DNA of 64,000 nt from Cellulosimicrobium cellulans. GTDB lineage: Bacteria; Actinomycetota; Actinomycetes; Actinomycetales; Cellulomonadaceae. The notes under the pieces are model-generated. The model was not told the DNA's origin. It worked only from the letters and a program-made list of their open reading frames with translations, and did no database searches. The stretch is from the NCBI RefSeq assembly GCF_024124905.1, contig NZ_JAMXST010000001.1, positions 992,001-1,056,000 on the forward strand. Direction: 5' to 3'. Shown piece after piece: positions 17,461-26,774 of the stretch; the first letter of the stretch is position 1, and the number at the start of each line of letters is the position of its first letter. A program made the translations under genes and the position numbers.

Positions 17461-18639
17461 ATGGCACCTCCCGCACCCCGCACGGCCCGCACCGCACCAC
17501 CTCCCGTCGCGACGGCGAGCGCGTCCCGCCGCGCCGCGGGCTCCCGTGCGCTGCTGCCCGGGCTCGTGCTGGTCGCCGGGGCGACGGTCCTCGTGCTGCT
17601 CGGGGCGCGGCTCGTCCCGACGGTCTCCCCGCTCGTCGTCGCGCTCGTGCTCGGCGCGCTCGTCGCACCGGTCCTGGGCCGGGTGGGCAGGACCCGGCGC
17701 GGCGGAGCCACCGTCGCGGCGACCCGGCCCGGGGTCGCGTGGACGTCCCGCGTCGTCCTGCGCACCGGCGTCGTGCTGCTCGGCTTCCAGCTCTCGGTCC
17801 CCGAGGTCCTCGCGCTGGGCTGGCGCGGGCTCGTGGTCGTCACGACGACCCTCCTCGTCACCTTCACGGGCACGCTCGCCCTCGGTCGCGCGCTGCGGGT
17901 TTCGCGAGTCACCTCGCTGCTCGTCGCGACCGGGTTCTCGGTGTGCGGGGCCGCGGCGATCTCGGCGATGCAGGGCGTCGTCGCCGGTCCGGGACGCACC
18001 CCCGGGCAGGTCCGCGAGGACGACGACGGCGTCGCCGCGTCCCTCGCGCTCGTCACCGTCTACGGCACGCTCGCGATCGTCGCGCTGCCCTGGCTGGCGT
18101 CGGTGGTGGGGCTGAGCGACGACCAGGCCGGGCTCTGGATCGGCGCGAGCGTGCAGGAGGTCGCGCAGGTCGTCACGGCCGCCGGGACCATCTCGGACCC
18201 CGCCCTCGCGACCGCCACGGTCGCCAAGCTCGCGCGCGTCGCCCTCCTCGCCCCGCTCGTCACCGTCGCAGGCGTCGTCGTGGCCCGCGGGGCCCGGCGC
18301 GCGGCCGTCGCCCGGGTCGGCTCCACCGGCGCCGTCCACGGCGACGCCTCGGGGACGACGGCGCACGCGACCCCACCGCGGGTCGCGCCGGTGCCGTGGT
18401 TCGTCGTCGGGTTCGTGGCCGCGGTGGCGCTGCGCAGCCTGGGCGTCGTGCCGGCGCCCCTGCTCGCCGCGCTCGCGACCGCGACGACGCTCGCGTTCGT
18501 CGCCGCCATGTTCGCGCTCGGGCTCGGCGTGGACGTCCCGTACCTGCTGCGCACGGGGCGGCGCGCGCTCGTCCTCGGAGGCCTCTCGGCGCTCCTCGTC
18601 ACGACGACGGCCCTCGTCGGCGTCCTGCTCCTCACCTGA
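17461..18639 (+). CDS. YeiH-family putative sulfate/sulfite exporter
   Basis: This 392-residue membrane protein has about ten hydrophobic helices and the family (Cons_hypoth698/YeiH) signatures SRVVLRTGVVLLGFQLSVPEVLALGW, TGFSVCGAAAISAMQGVV and IGASVQEVAQVVTAAG. Members are predicted to export sulfate, sulfite or related anions; direct biochemical proof is limited. The N-terminal ~30 residues are Ala/Pro-rich and may be an extension. It is divergent from the LysR gene 70 bp away. Its 3' side opens directly into the GAGGTAGAGC repeat block. Confidence 0.8.
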   Translation: MAPPAPRTARTAPPPVATASASRRAAGSRALLPGLVLVAGATVLVLLGARLVPTVSPLVVALVLGALVAPVLGRVGRTRRGGATVAATRPGVAWTSRVVLRTGVVLLGFQLSVPEVLALGWRGLVVVTTTLLVTFTGTLALGRALRVSRVTSLLVATGFSVCGAAAISAMQGVVAGPGRTPGQVREDDDGVAASLALVTVYGTLAIVALPWLASVVGLSDDQAGLWIGASVQEVAQVVTAAGTISDPALATATVAKLARVALLAPLVTVAGVVVARGARRAAVARVGSTGAVHGDASGTTAHATPPRVAPVPWFVVGFVAAVALRSLGVVPAPLLAALATATTLAFVAAMFALGLGVDVPYLLRTGRRALVLGGLSALLVTTTALVGVLLLT

Positions 18640-18663
18640 CAGGTCCCCGTCGGCGGAGGACCT

Positions 18664-18772
18664 GGTCACGCGAGCGAGAACCGTGGTGGCGCGAGGTAGA
18701 GCCCTGGTCACGCGAGGTAGAGCCCTGGTCATTGACCAGGGCTCTACCTCGGCGGACCAGGGCTCTACCTCG
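18664..18772. repeat. GAGGTAGAGC repeat block, locus 1 (convergent junction)
   Basis: Three direct 21-bp units of the form GGTCACGCGAGGTAGAGCCCT begin at 18664 (degenerate), 18685 and 18706, followed by two inverted copies with the same 21-bp period ending at 18772. CGAGGTAGAGCCCTGGTCA (18713-18731) and its exact reverse complement (18733-18751) form a 19-bp perfect palindrome with a single-base spacer. The block lies between the convergent YeiH and HAD genes and includes the HAD stop codon. A bidirectional terminator function is likely; the tandem and inverted unit structure resembles REP/BIME elements. Confidence 0.8.
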
Positions 18773-19562
18773 GCGTGGGGGCCTCGGCGCGGGCGTGGAC
18801 GGCGATGCCGAGGGTCGCGGGCAGGTCGACCAGGGTGTGGACCACGTGCACGCCCGACGCGCGGGCCGACGTCGGGTCCTCCGGGTGCGGGCCGCCGCGG
18901 CGCGTGCCGGGTCGGTCGAGCCAGACCCCGACGAGGCCGGCCGCGAGCGCGGCGCGCGCGTCGACGTCGAGCTCGTCGCCTACGTACGCCGTGCGGGCCG
19001 GGTCGGTCCCGAGCCGGCGGCACGCCTCGGCGAACACGCGCGGGTCGGGCTTGCCGAACCCGAGCGTGTCCACCCCGACGAGCAGCGGGACGTCGGGCAG
19101 GCCCGCGGCCGCGAGCTTGCGGGTCTGCAGCTCGACGCGCGCGTTCGTCAGGGACCCCACGCGGACCCCCGCCGCGACGAGCGCGTCCACGACCGGGCGC
19201 GCGTCCTCGAACCCTGCCCACGAGGCCTCGAACGTGCCCCAGAAGAGGTCCTTCCAGTCCACGTACGCGGCGTCGTCGAGCAGCTCGCCGCCGAACGTCG
19301 CCTGGAGCTCGTTGGCCCGCGCCATGCGCTGCGCGTCGAAGTCGACCTCGCCGCGCGTGTACGCGCGGTAGTGCCCGTTGGGGTCGGAGCGCCACAGCGC
19401 GAGCACCTCGTCGTACCGGCTCTCGGGCAGGTGCGGGAGCCACACGCGCGACGCAGCGGCGATCGCCTCCGAGAACGCGGCGCGCGTGTCGACGAGCGTG
19501 TCGTCGACGTCGAACAGGACGCCCTCGACCGCCTCGGGGGCCGCCGAGACGCCGTCCGTCAC
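18765..19562 (-). CDS. HAD-superfamily hydrolase
   Basis: The protein has 265 residues. HAD motif I is [13 protein letters not shown] (~15-27) with the nucleophile and acid/base Asp. Motif II Thr is in [16 protein letters not shown], motif III Lys in [10 protein letters not shown], and motif IV acids in [18 protein letters not shown]. Substrate is probably a small phosphorylated metabolite, not further identifiable. The GTG start overlaps the gltX stop by 4 bases, so it is translated with gltX. The protein ends ...APTPR, and its TAG stop is part of the GAGGTAGAGC repeat. Confidence 0.85.
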   Translation of the reverse strand: MTDGVSAAPEAVEGVLFDVDDTLVDTRAAFSEAIAAASRVWLPHLPESRYDEVLALWRSDPNGHYRAYTRGEVDFDAQRMARANELQATFGGELLDDAAYVDWKDLFWGTFEASWAGFEDARPVVDALVAAGVRVGSLTNARVELQTRKLAAAGLPDVPLLVGVDTLGFGKPDPRVFAEACRRLGTDPARTAYVGDELDVDARAALAAGLVGVWLDRPGTRRGGPHPEDPTSARASGVHVVHTLVDLPATLGIAVHARAEAPTPR

Positions 19563-21061
19563 AGCGCGTCCCGCAGCCGGACGAGGCGCTCCAGCGTGGA
19601 GCCCTTGCCGAGCAGCTCCATGGACTCGAACAGCGGCGGGGAGACGCGGCGGCCCGTGAGCGCGACGCGCAGCGGCGTGAACGCGAAGCGCGGCTTGACG
19701 CCCATGCCCTCGACGATCGCGTCGCGCAGGCGCTCCTCGATCGCCGCCGTGACGAACTCGCCGTCCTGCAGCACGTCGAGCGCGGCGATCGCGGCGGCGA
19801 GGACGTCCTTCGCGTCGTCGCGCAGGGCGCCGCGCGCGTCCTCCTCGACCGTGAGCGCGTCGTCGGCCGTGAAGAGGAAGCCGAGCATCCCGACCGACTC
19901 CCCGAGCAGCACCATGCGCTCCTGGACCAAGGGCGCCGCGGCGGTGAGGATCTCCTGGTTGCGCGGCGACAGGTCGGCGAACGAGTCCGCCGGGACGAGC
20001 CCGCCCGCGTGCAGGTACGGGACGAGGCGGTCGCGGAAGTCCTCGGGGGCGAGCAGGCGCACGTGCGTCGCGTTGATCGCCTCCGCCTTCTTGAGGTCGA
20101 AGCGCGCCGGGTTGGGCAGGACGTCGTGGACGTCGAACGCCTCGACCAGCTCGGTGACGGTGAAGATGTCGTGGTCCGGCGAGATGGACCAGCCGAGCAG
20201 CGCGAGGTAGTTGAGCAGGCCCTCGGGCGTGAAGCCGCGCTCGCGGTGCAGGAACAGGTTGGACTCGGGGTCGCGCTTGGAGAGCTTCTTGTTGCCCTCG
20301 CCCATGACGTACGGCAGATGACCGAACTCCGGCATCACCTGCGCGACGCCGATCTCCAGCAGCGCTCGGTACAGCGCGATCTGCCGCGGCGTGGAGGACA
20401 GCAGGTCCTCGCCGCGCAGCACGTGCGTGATGCCCATGAGCGCGTCGTCGACCGGGTTGACGAGCGTGTAGAGCGGCTGACCGTTGCCGCGCACGAGCGC
20501 GTAGTCCGGGACCGAGCCCGCCTTGAACGTGATTTCGCCGCGGACGAGGTCGGTGAACGTGATGTCCTCGTCCGGCATGCGCAGGCGCAGCACGGGCTCG
20601 CGGCCCTCGGCACGGAACGCGGCCTTCTGCTCGTCCGTGAGGGTGCGGTCGAAGTTGTCGTACCCCTTGGTCTTGACGCCCGCGGCGGCGTTGCGCGCGT
20701 CGGACTCCTCGGGGGTCGAGAACGACTCGTACACGTACCCGCCCTCGACGAGCCGCGCGATGACGTCCTGGTAGATGTCCGCGCGCTGCGACTGCCGGTA
20801 CGGCTCGTGCGGGCCACCCACCTCGACGCCCTCGTCCCAGTCGAGCCCGAGCCAGCGCAGCGCGTCGAGGAGCTGCTGGTAGCTCTCCTCGCTGTCGCGC
20901 GCGGCGTCGGTGTCCTCGATGCGGAACACGAACGTGCCGCCCGTGTGCCGCGCGTAGGCCCAGTTGAACAGGGCGGTGCGGATGAGCCCGACGTGCGGCG
21001 TCCCGGTCGGGGACGGGCAGAAGCGGACGCGGACGGGCGAGGAGCCAGGTGCGGGGATCAC
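19559..21061 (-). CDS. gltX: Glutamyl-tRNA synthetase
   Basis: The protein has 500 residues. The HIGH-type motif is [14 protein letters not shown] (~17-30) and KLSKRD (~260) the KMSKS loop. The catalytic Rossmann fold is followed by an all-helical anticodon-binding domain typical of bacterial GluRS. As in most actinobacteria the enzyme may also charge tRNA-Gln for GatCAB amidation; no glutaminyl-tRNA synthetase is in the window to decide this. It lies between an FAH-family gene and the HAD gene on the same strand, a common actinobacterial order. The ATG start gives [20 protein letters not shown]. Confidence 0.95.
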   Translation of the reverse strand: MIPAPGSSPVRVRFCPSPTGTPHVGLIRTALFNWAYARHTGGTFVFRIEDTDAARDSEESYQQLLDALRWLGLDWDEGVEVGGPHEPYRQSQRADIYQDVIARLVEGGYVYESFSTPEESDARNAAAGVKTKGYDNFDRTLTDEQKAAFRAEGREPVLRLRMPDEDITFTDLVRGEITFKAGSVPDYALVRGNGQPLYTLVNPVDDALMGITHVLRGEDLLSSTPRQIALYRALLEIGVAQVMPEFGHLPYVMGEGNKKLSKRDPESNLFLHRERGFTPEGLLNYLALLGWSISPDHDIFTVTELVEAFDVHDVLPNPARFDLKKAEAINATHVRLLAPEDFRDRLVPYLHAGGLVPADSFADLSPRNQEILTAAAPLVQERMVLLGESVGMLGFLFTADDALTVEEDARGALRDDAKDVLAAAIAALDVLQDGEFVTAAIEERLRDAIVEGMGVKPRFAFTPLRVALTGRRVSPPLFESMELLGKGSTLERLVRLRDAL

Positions 21062-21155
21062 GGTGCCCAGCGTAGTTGCCCGACGCCGTGCGTCGCCCGG
21101 GCGTCCGGCGTCACCCGCGTCGTCGTCTCAGTCCGGCGCGGCGCACGGCACGACG

Positions 21156-21198
21156 GCGCCCCGGCCCCCTCCGCGCACGACCGTACGACCCGGGGCGC
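21156..21198 (-). terminator. Hairpin downstream of the FAH-family gene
   Basis: GCGCCCCGG (21156-21164) pairs with CCGGGGCGC (21190-21198), starting 10 bases past the stop. There is no T-run, so it may attenuate rather than fully separate this gene from gltX, which follows on the same strand. Confidence 0.45.
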
Positions 21199-21207
21199 GT
21201 CCCAGGG

Positions 21208-21990
21208 TCAGTGGCGTCGGACGACCGGGTTGCTCAGGACGCCGATGCCCTCGACCTCGCACTCGACGCGGTCGCCCACGTCGACCAGGCCGACGCCGGC
21301 GGGCGTGCCGGTGAGGATGACGTCGCCGGGCAGGAGGGTCATCGCCTCGGAGATGTACGACACCAGGAAGGGGACGTCGAAGATCATGTCGCTCGTGCGG
21401 CCGTCCTGCTTCACCTCGCCGTTGACGCGGCTGCGCACGCCGACGTCCTCGGGGTTCAGGTCGGTGTCGATCCACGGGCCGAGCGGGCACGCGGAGTCGA
21501 AGCCCTTGGCGCGCGCCCACTGCCCGTCGGTGCGCTGCGCGTCGCGCGCGGTGACGTCGTTCGCGACGGTGTACCCGAGCACGTACCCGGGCGCGGCCTC
21601 GGGCGAGACGTCCTTGGCGAGCCGGCCGATGACGACCGCGAGCTCGGCCTCGTAGGAGACCTCCTGCGAGAAGTCGGGCAGGACGATCGGGTCGTCCGGG
21701 CCGACGACCGAGGTGTTCGGCTTGAGGAACAGCAGCGGGCTCGTCGGGACGTCGTTGCCCATCTCCCTCGCGTGGTCCGCGTAGTTGCGGCCCACGGCGA
21801 CGACCTTGGAGCGCGGGATCACCGGCGCCAGCAGCCGGACGCCGTCGCCCAGCTCGATGCGCTCGCCCGTCGGCGTGACGGGCATGTAGAGCGGGTCGCC
21901 CGTGAGGACCGCGAGGTACGTGCGGTCCCCCTCCTGCTGGACGAGGGCGTAGCGGGGGTCGTCTCCGGTGGTGAATCTCGCGATGCGCAC
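21208..21990 (-). CDS. Fumarylacetoacetate hydrolase-family protein
   Basis: The protein has 260 residues. The FAH C-terminal domain shows [12 protein letters not shown], metal-binding acids in [12 protein letters not shown] and NDVTARDAQ, and the closing signature [16 protein letters not shown]. Family members hydrolyse or decarboxylate/isomerise C-C bonds in catabolic dioxo acids, or act as oxaloacetate decarboxylases; the precise reaction cannot be assigned. Actinobacterial genomes often carry this gene just upstream of gltX, as here. Length is standard. Confidence 0.85.
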   Translation of the reverse strand: MRIARFTTGDDPRYALVQQEGDRTYLAVLTGDPLYMPVTPTGERIELGDGVRLLAPVIPRSKVVAVGRNYADHAREMGNDVPTSPLLFLKPNTSVVGPDDPIVLPDFSQEVSYEAELAVVIGRLAKDVSPEAAPGYVLGYTVANDVTARDAQRTDGQWARAKGFDSACPLGPWIDTDLNPEDVGVRSRVNGEVKQDGRTSDMIFDVPFLVSYISEAMTLLPGDVILTGTPAGVGLVDVGDRVECEVEGIGVLSNPVVRRH

Positions 21991-22049
21991 GGGCTTAGGC
22001 TATCCGGCCTGCGCCCGCGCGACCGCGCGGGACCGTGGCGCGACCGCGC

Positions 22050-22940
22050 TCACGCGCGGGCGAGGACCTCGCCGTTGAGGACCGCGAACCAGCCCGCGGG
22101 CTCCTCGGCCCAGCGCAGCCAGTCCTGCGCGAGCTGTTCGAGCGCGACGTCGTCCGCGAGCGCCGACTCCTTCGCCTGCACCGCGAAGTTCGACGCGACG
22201 CAGCGCTCGGCCCAGAGCCCGCCCCACCAGGTGCGGTCGGCCGGGGTCGCGTAGCACCACGTGCTCGCGCTGGGCACGATGCCGTCGAGGTCGAACCCGG
22301 CGTCCTGGACCCAGGAGAACAGGCGACGACCGGCGTCGGCCTCGAACCCGTACGCGTGCGTGACCTCGTGGTAGAGCGTGTTCCACTCGGTCAGGCCAGG
22401 GGACTCGGGGTACCAGGTCATGGCGGCATAGTCGGCGTCGCGCACGGCGACGAGCCCGCCGGGCTTGGCGACGCGCTTCATCTCGCGCAGCGCGGCGATC
22501 GGGTCGGACAGGTGCTGGAGGAGCTGGTGCGCGTAGACGACGTCGAACGTGCCGTCGGCGAACGGCAGCTCGTACGCGTTCGCGTGCTGGAAGGTGATGT
22601 TCGCGGTGCCGCGCTGGGCGGCGAGCTCGCGCGCGCTCTCGAGGACGGCCTCGGACGCGTCGACCCCGACGACGCGTCCCCCGGCCACGCGGTCGGCGAG
22701 GTCGACGGTGACCGTCGCCGGGCCGCAGCCGACGTCGAGGACGCTCATGCCCGCGCGCAGGTGCGGCAGGAGGAACCCGGCCGAGTTCTCGGCGGTGCGC
22801 CACCGGTGCGAGCGCAGCACGGACTCGTGGTGCCCGTGCGTGTACGACTCGGACTCCTGCGCGGGGTCGCTCCCGGCCCCGGTGGGGGCGTCGGCGTGGT
22901 GCTCGGCGGCCGCGTCGGCGCCGTGGGGGGTGTGCGTCAT
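22050..22940 (-). CDS. Class I SAM-dependent methyltransferase
   Basis: The protein has 296 residues. After a His/Ala-rich N-terminal ~40 residues comes the SAM-binding motif VLDVGCGPATVTVDLA (~70-85), VVGVDASEAVLESA, and the post-motif segment FDVVYAHQLLQHLSDPIAALREMKRVAKPGGLVAV. It is of the UbiE/Methyltransf_25 type but the substrate is not evident. It is not linked to quinone genes here. The ATG beginning MTHTPHGADAAAEHH is the first reasonable start. It is divergent from the membrane acyltransferase-like gene. Confidence 0.8.
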   Translation of the reverse strand: MTHTPHGADAAAEHHADAPTGAGSDPAQESESYTHGHHESVLRSHRWRTAENSAGFLLPHLRAGMSVLDVGCGPATVTVDLADRVAGGRVVGVDASEAVLESARELAAQRGTANITFQHANAYELPFADGTFDVVYAHQLLQHLSDPIAALREMKRVAKPGGLVAVRDADYAAMTWYPESPGLTEWNTLYHEVTHAYGFEADAGRRLFSWVQDAGFDLDGIVPSASTWCYATPADRTWWGGLWAERCVASNFAVQAKESALADDVALEQLAQDWLRWAEEPAGWFAVLNGEVLARA

Positions 22941-23079
22941 ACCCGCACCGTAGGCCGGACGTGCATCGTTCTCGACCCCGTTCTCACACTCTGGGCGCGC
23001 GGTCCGCGCGGGGTCGCACCGCCGTCCGCTCCGGCGTGGCGGCCGGGTGGGAGCGCGCCCGCGCGCGGACAATCCCCCC

Positions 23080-24300
23080 ATGACGGCCGCGACCGGCACG
23101 ACTCCCGCCCCTGGCGAACCCGCTCGCCCCTCCCCCGGGTTCGCGCGGCGGCACGCCGCCCTCCTGCTCGGCGGGCCGGGTCGAGTGGCGGGGGTCGACG
23201 TCGCGCGCGGGATCGCGGTCCTCGGGATGTTCACCGCGCACGTCGGGTACACCTCCGACGACTTCGGCGAGGTGGCCGGCTGGCTCTCGCTGTCGCACGG
23301 GCGGTCGTCGATCCTCTTCGCGCTCGTCGCCGGGGTGTCGCTCGCGATCGTCTCGGGCGGGCGCACGCCGCTCGACGGGCTGCCCGCGCTGCAGACCCGG
23401 ACGCGCATCCTCGTGCGCGCCGTGATGCTCCTCGGGCTCGTGGGCCTGCTGGACCTGCTCGGCACGCGCGTGCTGCTCATCCTCGGCTTCTACGCCGCGT
23501 ACTTCGTGCTCGCGCTGCCGTTCCTGCGCTGGCGCCGCCGCGACCTGCTCGTGCTGGCCGGAGCGGTCGCGGTGGTCGGGCCGGTGCTCGCGTACTGGCT
23601 CCCCGAGGTGCTCGCGCGCGCCGGGCTGCACCTGCCCGACGACGGGTCGGGAGCGCTGACCGACTTCTTCGCGTCCGGGCACTACCCCGCGGTCGTGTGG
23701 ATGGCATACGTGCTGGTCGGGATCGCGATCGGACGCTCCGACCTGTCCTCGACCGCGACGCGCGTCGGGCTCGTGGGCGGCGGGCTGCTCGCCCTGGGCA
23801 TCGGGTACGGGCTCTCGGCGACGATGACCGGACCCCTCGGCGGGGCACAGGCCGTCGAGGACGCCGCCGCGGCGTGGTCGAGCACGTTCCGGCCCGAACC
23901 CCTGGGCTGGTCCGACCCGTGGCCGACGAGCGCGTACCTGTGGCTCGCCGGCCCGCACACCGACACCCTGCCGGAGGTCGTGGGCTCGGGCGGGTTCGCC
24001 GTCGCGGTGCTGGGTCTGTGCCTGTTCGCGGGCCGGGTCGGGCGCTGGGTCCTGGCGCCCGTCGCGGCGGTCGGCGCGATGGCGCTCACGGTCTACTCGG
24101 CCCAGATCGTCGTGCTGTGGGCGTGGGGCGACGCGGCCTACGAGCAGACGACGAACGGTCCCCTCCTCGCCCTCGTGCTCGCCACGCTCGCGGTCGCGAC
24201 CCTGTGGCGCTGGGCGCTCGGGCGGGGGCCGCTCGAACGGCTCTTCGCGGCCGTCGCGGCGCGCGCGTCCGCGGTCACGACCGCCCGCGGCGCGTCGTAG
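23080..24300 (+). CDS. DUF418/DUF1624-type multispanning membrane protein (acyltransferase-like)
   Basis: This 406-residue integral membrane protein has about ten helices. The opening RVAGVDVARGIAVLGMFTAHVG and HGRSSILFALVAGVSLAIVSGG are the signature of the DUF418/DUF1624 (heparan acetyltransferase-like) group, in which a catalytic His near the first helix (here FTAHVG) is conserved. These proteins may transfer acyl groups to envelope sugars. The rest of the chain (AYVLVGIAIGRSDL and GAMALTVYSAQIVVL) fits the same fold. It ends 9 bases before the aldo/keto reductase ATG, so the two are probably co-transcribed. Confidence 0.75.
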   Translation: MTAATGTTPAPGEPARPSPGFARRHAALLLGGPGRVAGVDVARGIAVLGMFTAHVGYTSDDFGEVAGWLSLSHGRSSILFALVAGVSLAIVSGGRTPLDGLPALQTRTRILVRAVMLLGLVGLLDLLGTRVLLILGFYAAYFVLALPFLRWRRRDLLVLAGAVAVVGPVLAYWLPEVLARAGLHLPDDGSGALTDFFASGHYPAVVWMAYVLVGIAIGRSDLSSTATRVGLVGGGLLALGIGYGLSATMTGPLGGAQAVEDAAAAWSSTFRPEPLGWSDPWPTSAYLWLAGPHTDTLPEVVGSGGFAVAVLGLCLFAGRVGRWVLAPVAAVGAMALTVYSAQIVVLWAWGDAAYEQTTNGPLLALVLATLAVATLWRWALGRGPLERLFAAVAARASAVTTARGAS

Positions 24301-24309
24301 GGTCGCCGC

Positions 24310-25317
24310 ATGACGACTGCGAACGACGGAACCGCTCCCCGCCCCGCCCTGCGCCGCCTCGGCCGGTCCGGCCTGGCCGTCTCCGCCGTCGGGCTGGGCT
24401 GCAACAACTTCGGCCGCCCGCAGACGGCGACCGAGACGCTCGACGGGACGCGCGCCGTCGTCGACGCCGCGCTCGACGCCGGGGTGACGTTCTTCGACAC
24501 GGCCGACACGTACGGGGGCCGCCCCGGGCTGAGCGAGGAGCTGCTCGGCCAGGCGCTCGGGTCGCGCCGCGACGACGTCGTGGTCGCGACGAAGTTCGGC
24601 ATGTCCATGCGCGGCACGGCGGGCGACGACTTCGACGCCCGCGGGTCGCGGCGCTACGTCGTGCGCGCCGTGGAGGACTCGCTGCGCCGCCTGGGCACCG
24701 ACCGGATCGACCTCTACCAGTTCCACACGCCCGACCCGCGCACCCCGATCGAGGAGACGCTCGCGGCGCTCGACGACCTCGTGCGCGCGGGCAAGGTGCT
24801 CTACGTCGGGCACTCCAACCGGGCCGGATGGCAGATCGCGGAGGCGGAGTTCACCGCGCGCAGCGCCGGGACCGTGCGCTTCGTGTCCGCGCAGAACCAG
24901 TACAACCTCGTCGACCGCGCGGCCGAGCTCGAGGTGCTGCCCGCCGCGGCCGCGTACGGGCTCGGGGTGCTCCCCTACTTCCCGCTCGCGAACGGCCTGC
25001 TCACGGGCAAGTACGCGCACGGCGCGCGGCCCGACGACGGCCGCCTCGTCCGGACCAAGCCGCACCTCCTCGAGTCGGCGCCCTGGGAGGCGCTCGCGCG
25101 CCTCGGCGCGTTCTGCCAGGTGCGCGGCATCACCGAGGTCCAGGTCGCGTTCGGGTGGCTCCTGTCGCGCCCGCAGGTGTCGAGCGTCATCGCCGGCGCG
25201 ACGAAGCCCGAGCAGGTGCGGCAGAACGCCGCGGCCGGGGCCTGGGCGCCCACGGCCGAGGACCTGGCCGAGCTCGACGAGATCTTCCCGCCGCTCGGGA
25301 AGGTCGCGCCCTACTGA
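24310..25317 (+). CDS. Aldo/keto reductase
   Basis: The protein has 335 residues with an (alpha/beta)8 barrel. The catalytic tetrad is visible: Asp and Tyr in FFDTADTYGG (~62-71), Lys in VVATKFG (~92-98) and His in LYQFHTPD (~130). The NADPH-binding C-terminal segment is VSSVIAGATKPEQVRQN. LRRLGRSGLAVSAVGLGCNNFG at the N-terminus is typical of the YajO/Gpr-type subgroup. Substrate is unknown. It lies directly downstream of the DUF418-type gene. Confidence 0.9.
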   Translation: MTTANDGTAPRPALRRLGRSGLAVSAVGLGCNNFGRPQTATETLDGTRAVVDAALDAGVTFFDTADTYGGRPGLSEELLGQALGSRRDDVVVATKFGMSMRGTAGDDFDARGSRRYVVRAVEDSLRRLGTDRIDLYQFHTPDPRTPIEETLAALDDLVRAGKVLYVGHSNRAGWQIAEAEFTARSAGTVRFVSAQNQYNLVDRAAELEVLPAAAAYGLGVLPYFPLANGLLTGKYAHGARPDDGRLVRTKPHLLESAPWEALARLGAFCQVRGITEVQVAFGWLLSRPQVSSVIAGATKPEQVRQNAAAGAWAPTAEDLAELDEIFPPLGKVAPY

Positions 25318-25384
25318 CGCACCCCGGCCCGGCCTGGCCGCCGACCCTCTGGTCCGTCGTCGACCAGCGGCCTACCGTGGAGGC

Positions 25385-25765
25385 ATGGCCTCGTGGGAGG
25401 ACGTCGCGCGGATCGTGGCGGTGCTGCCGGACACGGACCTCAAGGGTCCGCGGCAGTGGACCGTGCACGGCAAGCTGTTCGTCTGGGAGCGGCCGCTGCG
25501 CACGAGGGACCTCGACGAGCTCGGCGACGCCGCACCCGCCGAGCCGCCCGTCGCGTTCCGCGTCGCCGACGAGGGCGAGAAGGCGGCCCTGCTCGGCGAC
25601 GACCCCGCCGTCTTCCTCACGACGAGCCACTTCGACGGGTACCCGATCGTCCTCGCGCGGCTCGACCAGGTCGCCGTGCCGGAGCTCGAGGAGCTGCTGC
25701 AGGACGCCTGGCTCGCGCGCGCCCCGAAGCGCCTCGCGCAGGAGTACCTCGACCGCACGGAGTGA
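25385..25765 (+). CDS. MmcQ/YjbR-family protein
   Basis: The small 126-residue protein shows the MmcQ/YjbR fold pattern: a conserved FVWERPL near the N-terminal third, AFRVADEGEKAALL, FLTTSHFDGYPIVLARL and a final helix DAWLARAPKRLAQEYL. The family has a CyaY-like/DNA-binding-type fold of uncertain function. It follows the aldo/keto reductase by 67 bases and may have its own promoter. Length and motifs are normal. Confidence 0.8.
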   Translation: MASWEDVARIVAVLPDTDLKGPRQWTVHGKLFVWERPLRTRDLDELGDAAPAEPPVAFRVADEGEKAALLGDDPAVFLTTSHFDGYPIVLARLDQVAVPELEELLQDAWLARAPKRLAQEYLDRTE

Positions 25766-25792
25766 CGCACGGCGCACCGCCCCGCGCGCGGG

Positions 25793-26722
25793 TCACCAGG
25801 AGAACACGGCCACCGCGTAGTTCGCCCAGGTCGGTTCGACCCCGACGACGACGTCCTCCGGGTCGTACACGTTGTAGACGAGGTCCCACTCGGCGCTCGT
25901 CCCCCGGGCGATCGTGTCCGGCTCGTCGAGCAGGACCTCGGGCGCGTAGTCGTAGACCGTGCGAGCGACGAGGCCGCCCGACACGGGCTGCAGCTCGAGC
26001 CCGTCCGGGTCGATCTCCTGCCCGGTGCCGTTGGTGACCCGCACGCGGAGGCGGACCGCGTGCGGGTAGTCGTCCTCCCGCTTGGTGGCGTCCTCGGTCG
26101 GGGTGTACGGCTGCGGGGCGGACACCGCGACCACCAGTCCGTCCGCGTAGCGCACCGACTCCCCGTACCAGACCCGGTCCGAGGCAGCGCCGATCTCGGG
26201 CCCCTCGTCGTAGCCGCCGCCGAACGGGTACCCGCGCAGCGAGCTGCCAGGACCGTAACCCGGACCGCCGGCCGTCATGACGTCGACCGTCACCCACGCG
26301 GTGAGCACCACGGTGCCCGCCAGGAGCGCGACGAGCGCGCGCGTCGCGCCCACCACGCCGCGCGTGCCGCGCCACCACACGACCGCGCCCACCGCGACCA
26401 CCGCGGCACCCGCGACCGCGTAGAGGCCCCCGACGTGCGCCCAGCCGCGCCGCGCCGTCACCGCCTCGGTGGCGAGCACGGCGACGACGAGGAGGACGCC
26501 GAGCGTCGCCGCCACGAGCGCGGCCGTCGTCCACGACCAGCGCCTGCGGTGGCCGGAGCCCGTAGCGGGCTCCCCCGACCCGCCGTCCGTCCCGGCGTGC
26601 GGATCGCCACCCGGGGCCGGGCCTGGTGCCGCAGCAGGTGTCGACGCACTCGTCGGGGCGGGTCCGGCCTCGGGCGCGGTCCCCCAGGCCGGCGCGCGGC
26701 GCTCGCCAGGGTCGCTGCTCAC
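25793..26722 (-). CDS. Membrane-anchored protein with DUF4352-like extracellular domain
   Basis: The protein has 309 residues. A Pro/Ala/Gly-rich N-terminal region (~1-65) is followed by three hydrophobic helices (TTAALVAATLGVLLVVAVL, GGLYAVAGAAVVAVGAVVWW and ALVALLAGTVVLTAWVTV) and a C-terminal beta-sandwich-like domain (~175-305) with VRLRVRVTNGTGQEIDPDGLELQPVSGG, resembling the telokin-like DUF4352 group. The GTG start (VSSDPGERRAPAWG) has AAGGG about 7 bases upstream. It lies in tandem with two more proteins of related layout. No function is known; sensing or envelope maintenance is possible. Confidence 0.65.
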   Translation of the reverse strand: MSSDPGERRAPAWGTAPEAGPAPTSASTPAAAPGPAPGGDPHAGTDGGSGEPATGSGHRRRWSWTTAALVAATLGVLLVVAVLATEAVTARRGWAHVGGLYAVAGAAVVAVGAVVWWRGTRGVVGATRALVALLAGTVVLTAWVTVDVMTAGGPGYGPGSSLRGYPFGGGYDEGPEIGAASDRVWYGESVRYADGLVVAVSAPQPYTPTEDATKREDDYPHAVRLRVRVTNGTGQEIDPDGLELQPVSGGLVARTVYDYAPEVLLDEPDTIARGTSAEWDLVYNVYDPEDVVVGVEPTWANYAVAVFSW

Positions 26723-26774
26723 GGTGAGCCCTTCGGGTGGTTCGGGTCGTCGTGTCGCGGAGCGGGCAGGGTCG

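Noticed and set aside
18664-18772. CRISPR array
   Set aside because: The units are contiguous with no unique spacers, include inverted copies, and there are no cas genes nearby.
15625-19443. 1272-codon minus-strand open frame across several genes
   Set aside because: Arg/Gly-rich artefact overlapping five well supported genes in both directions.
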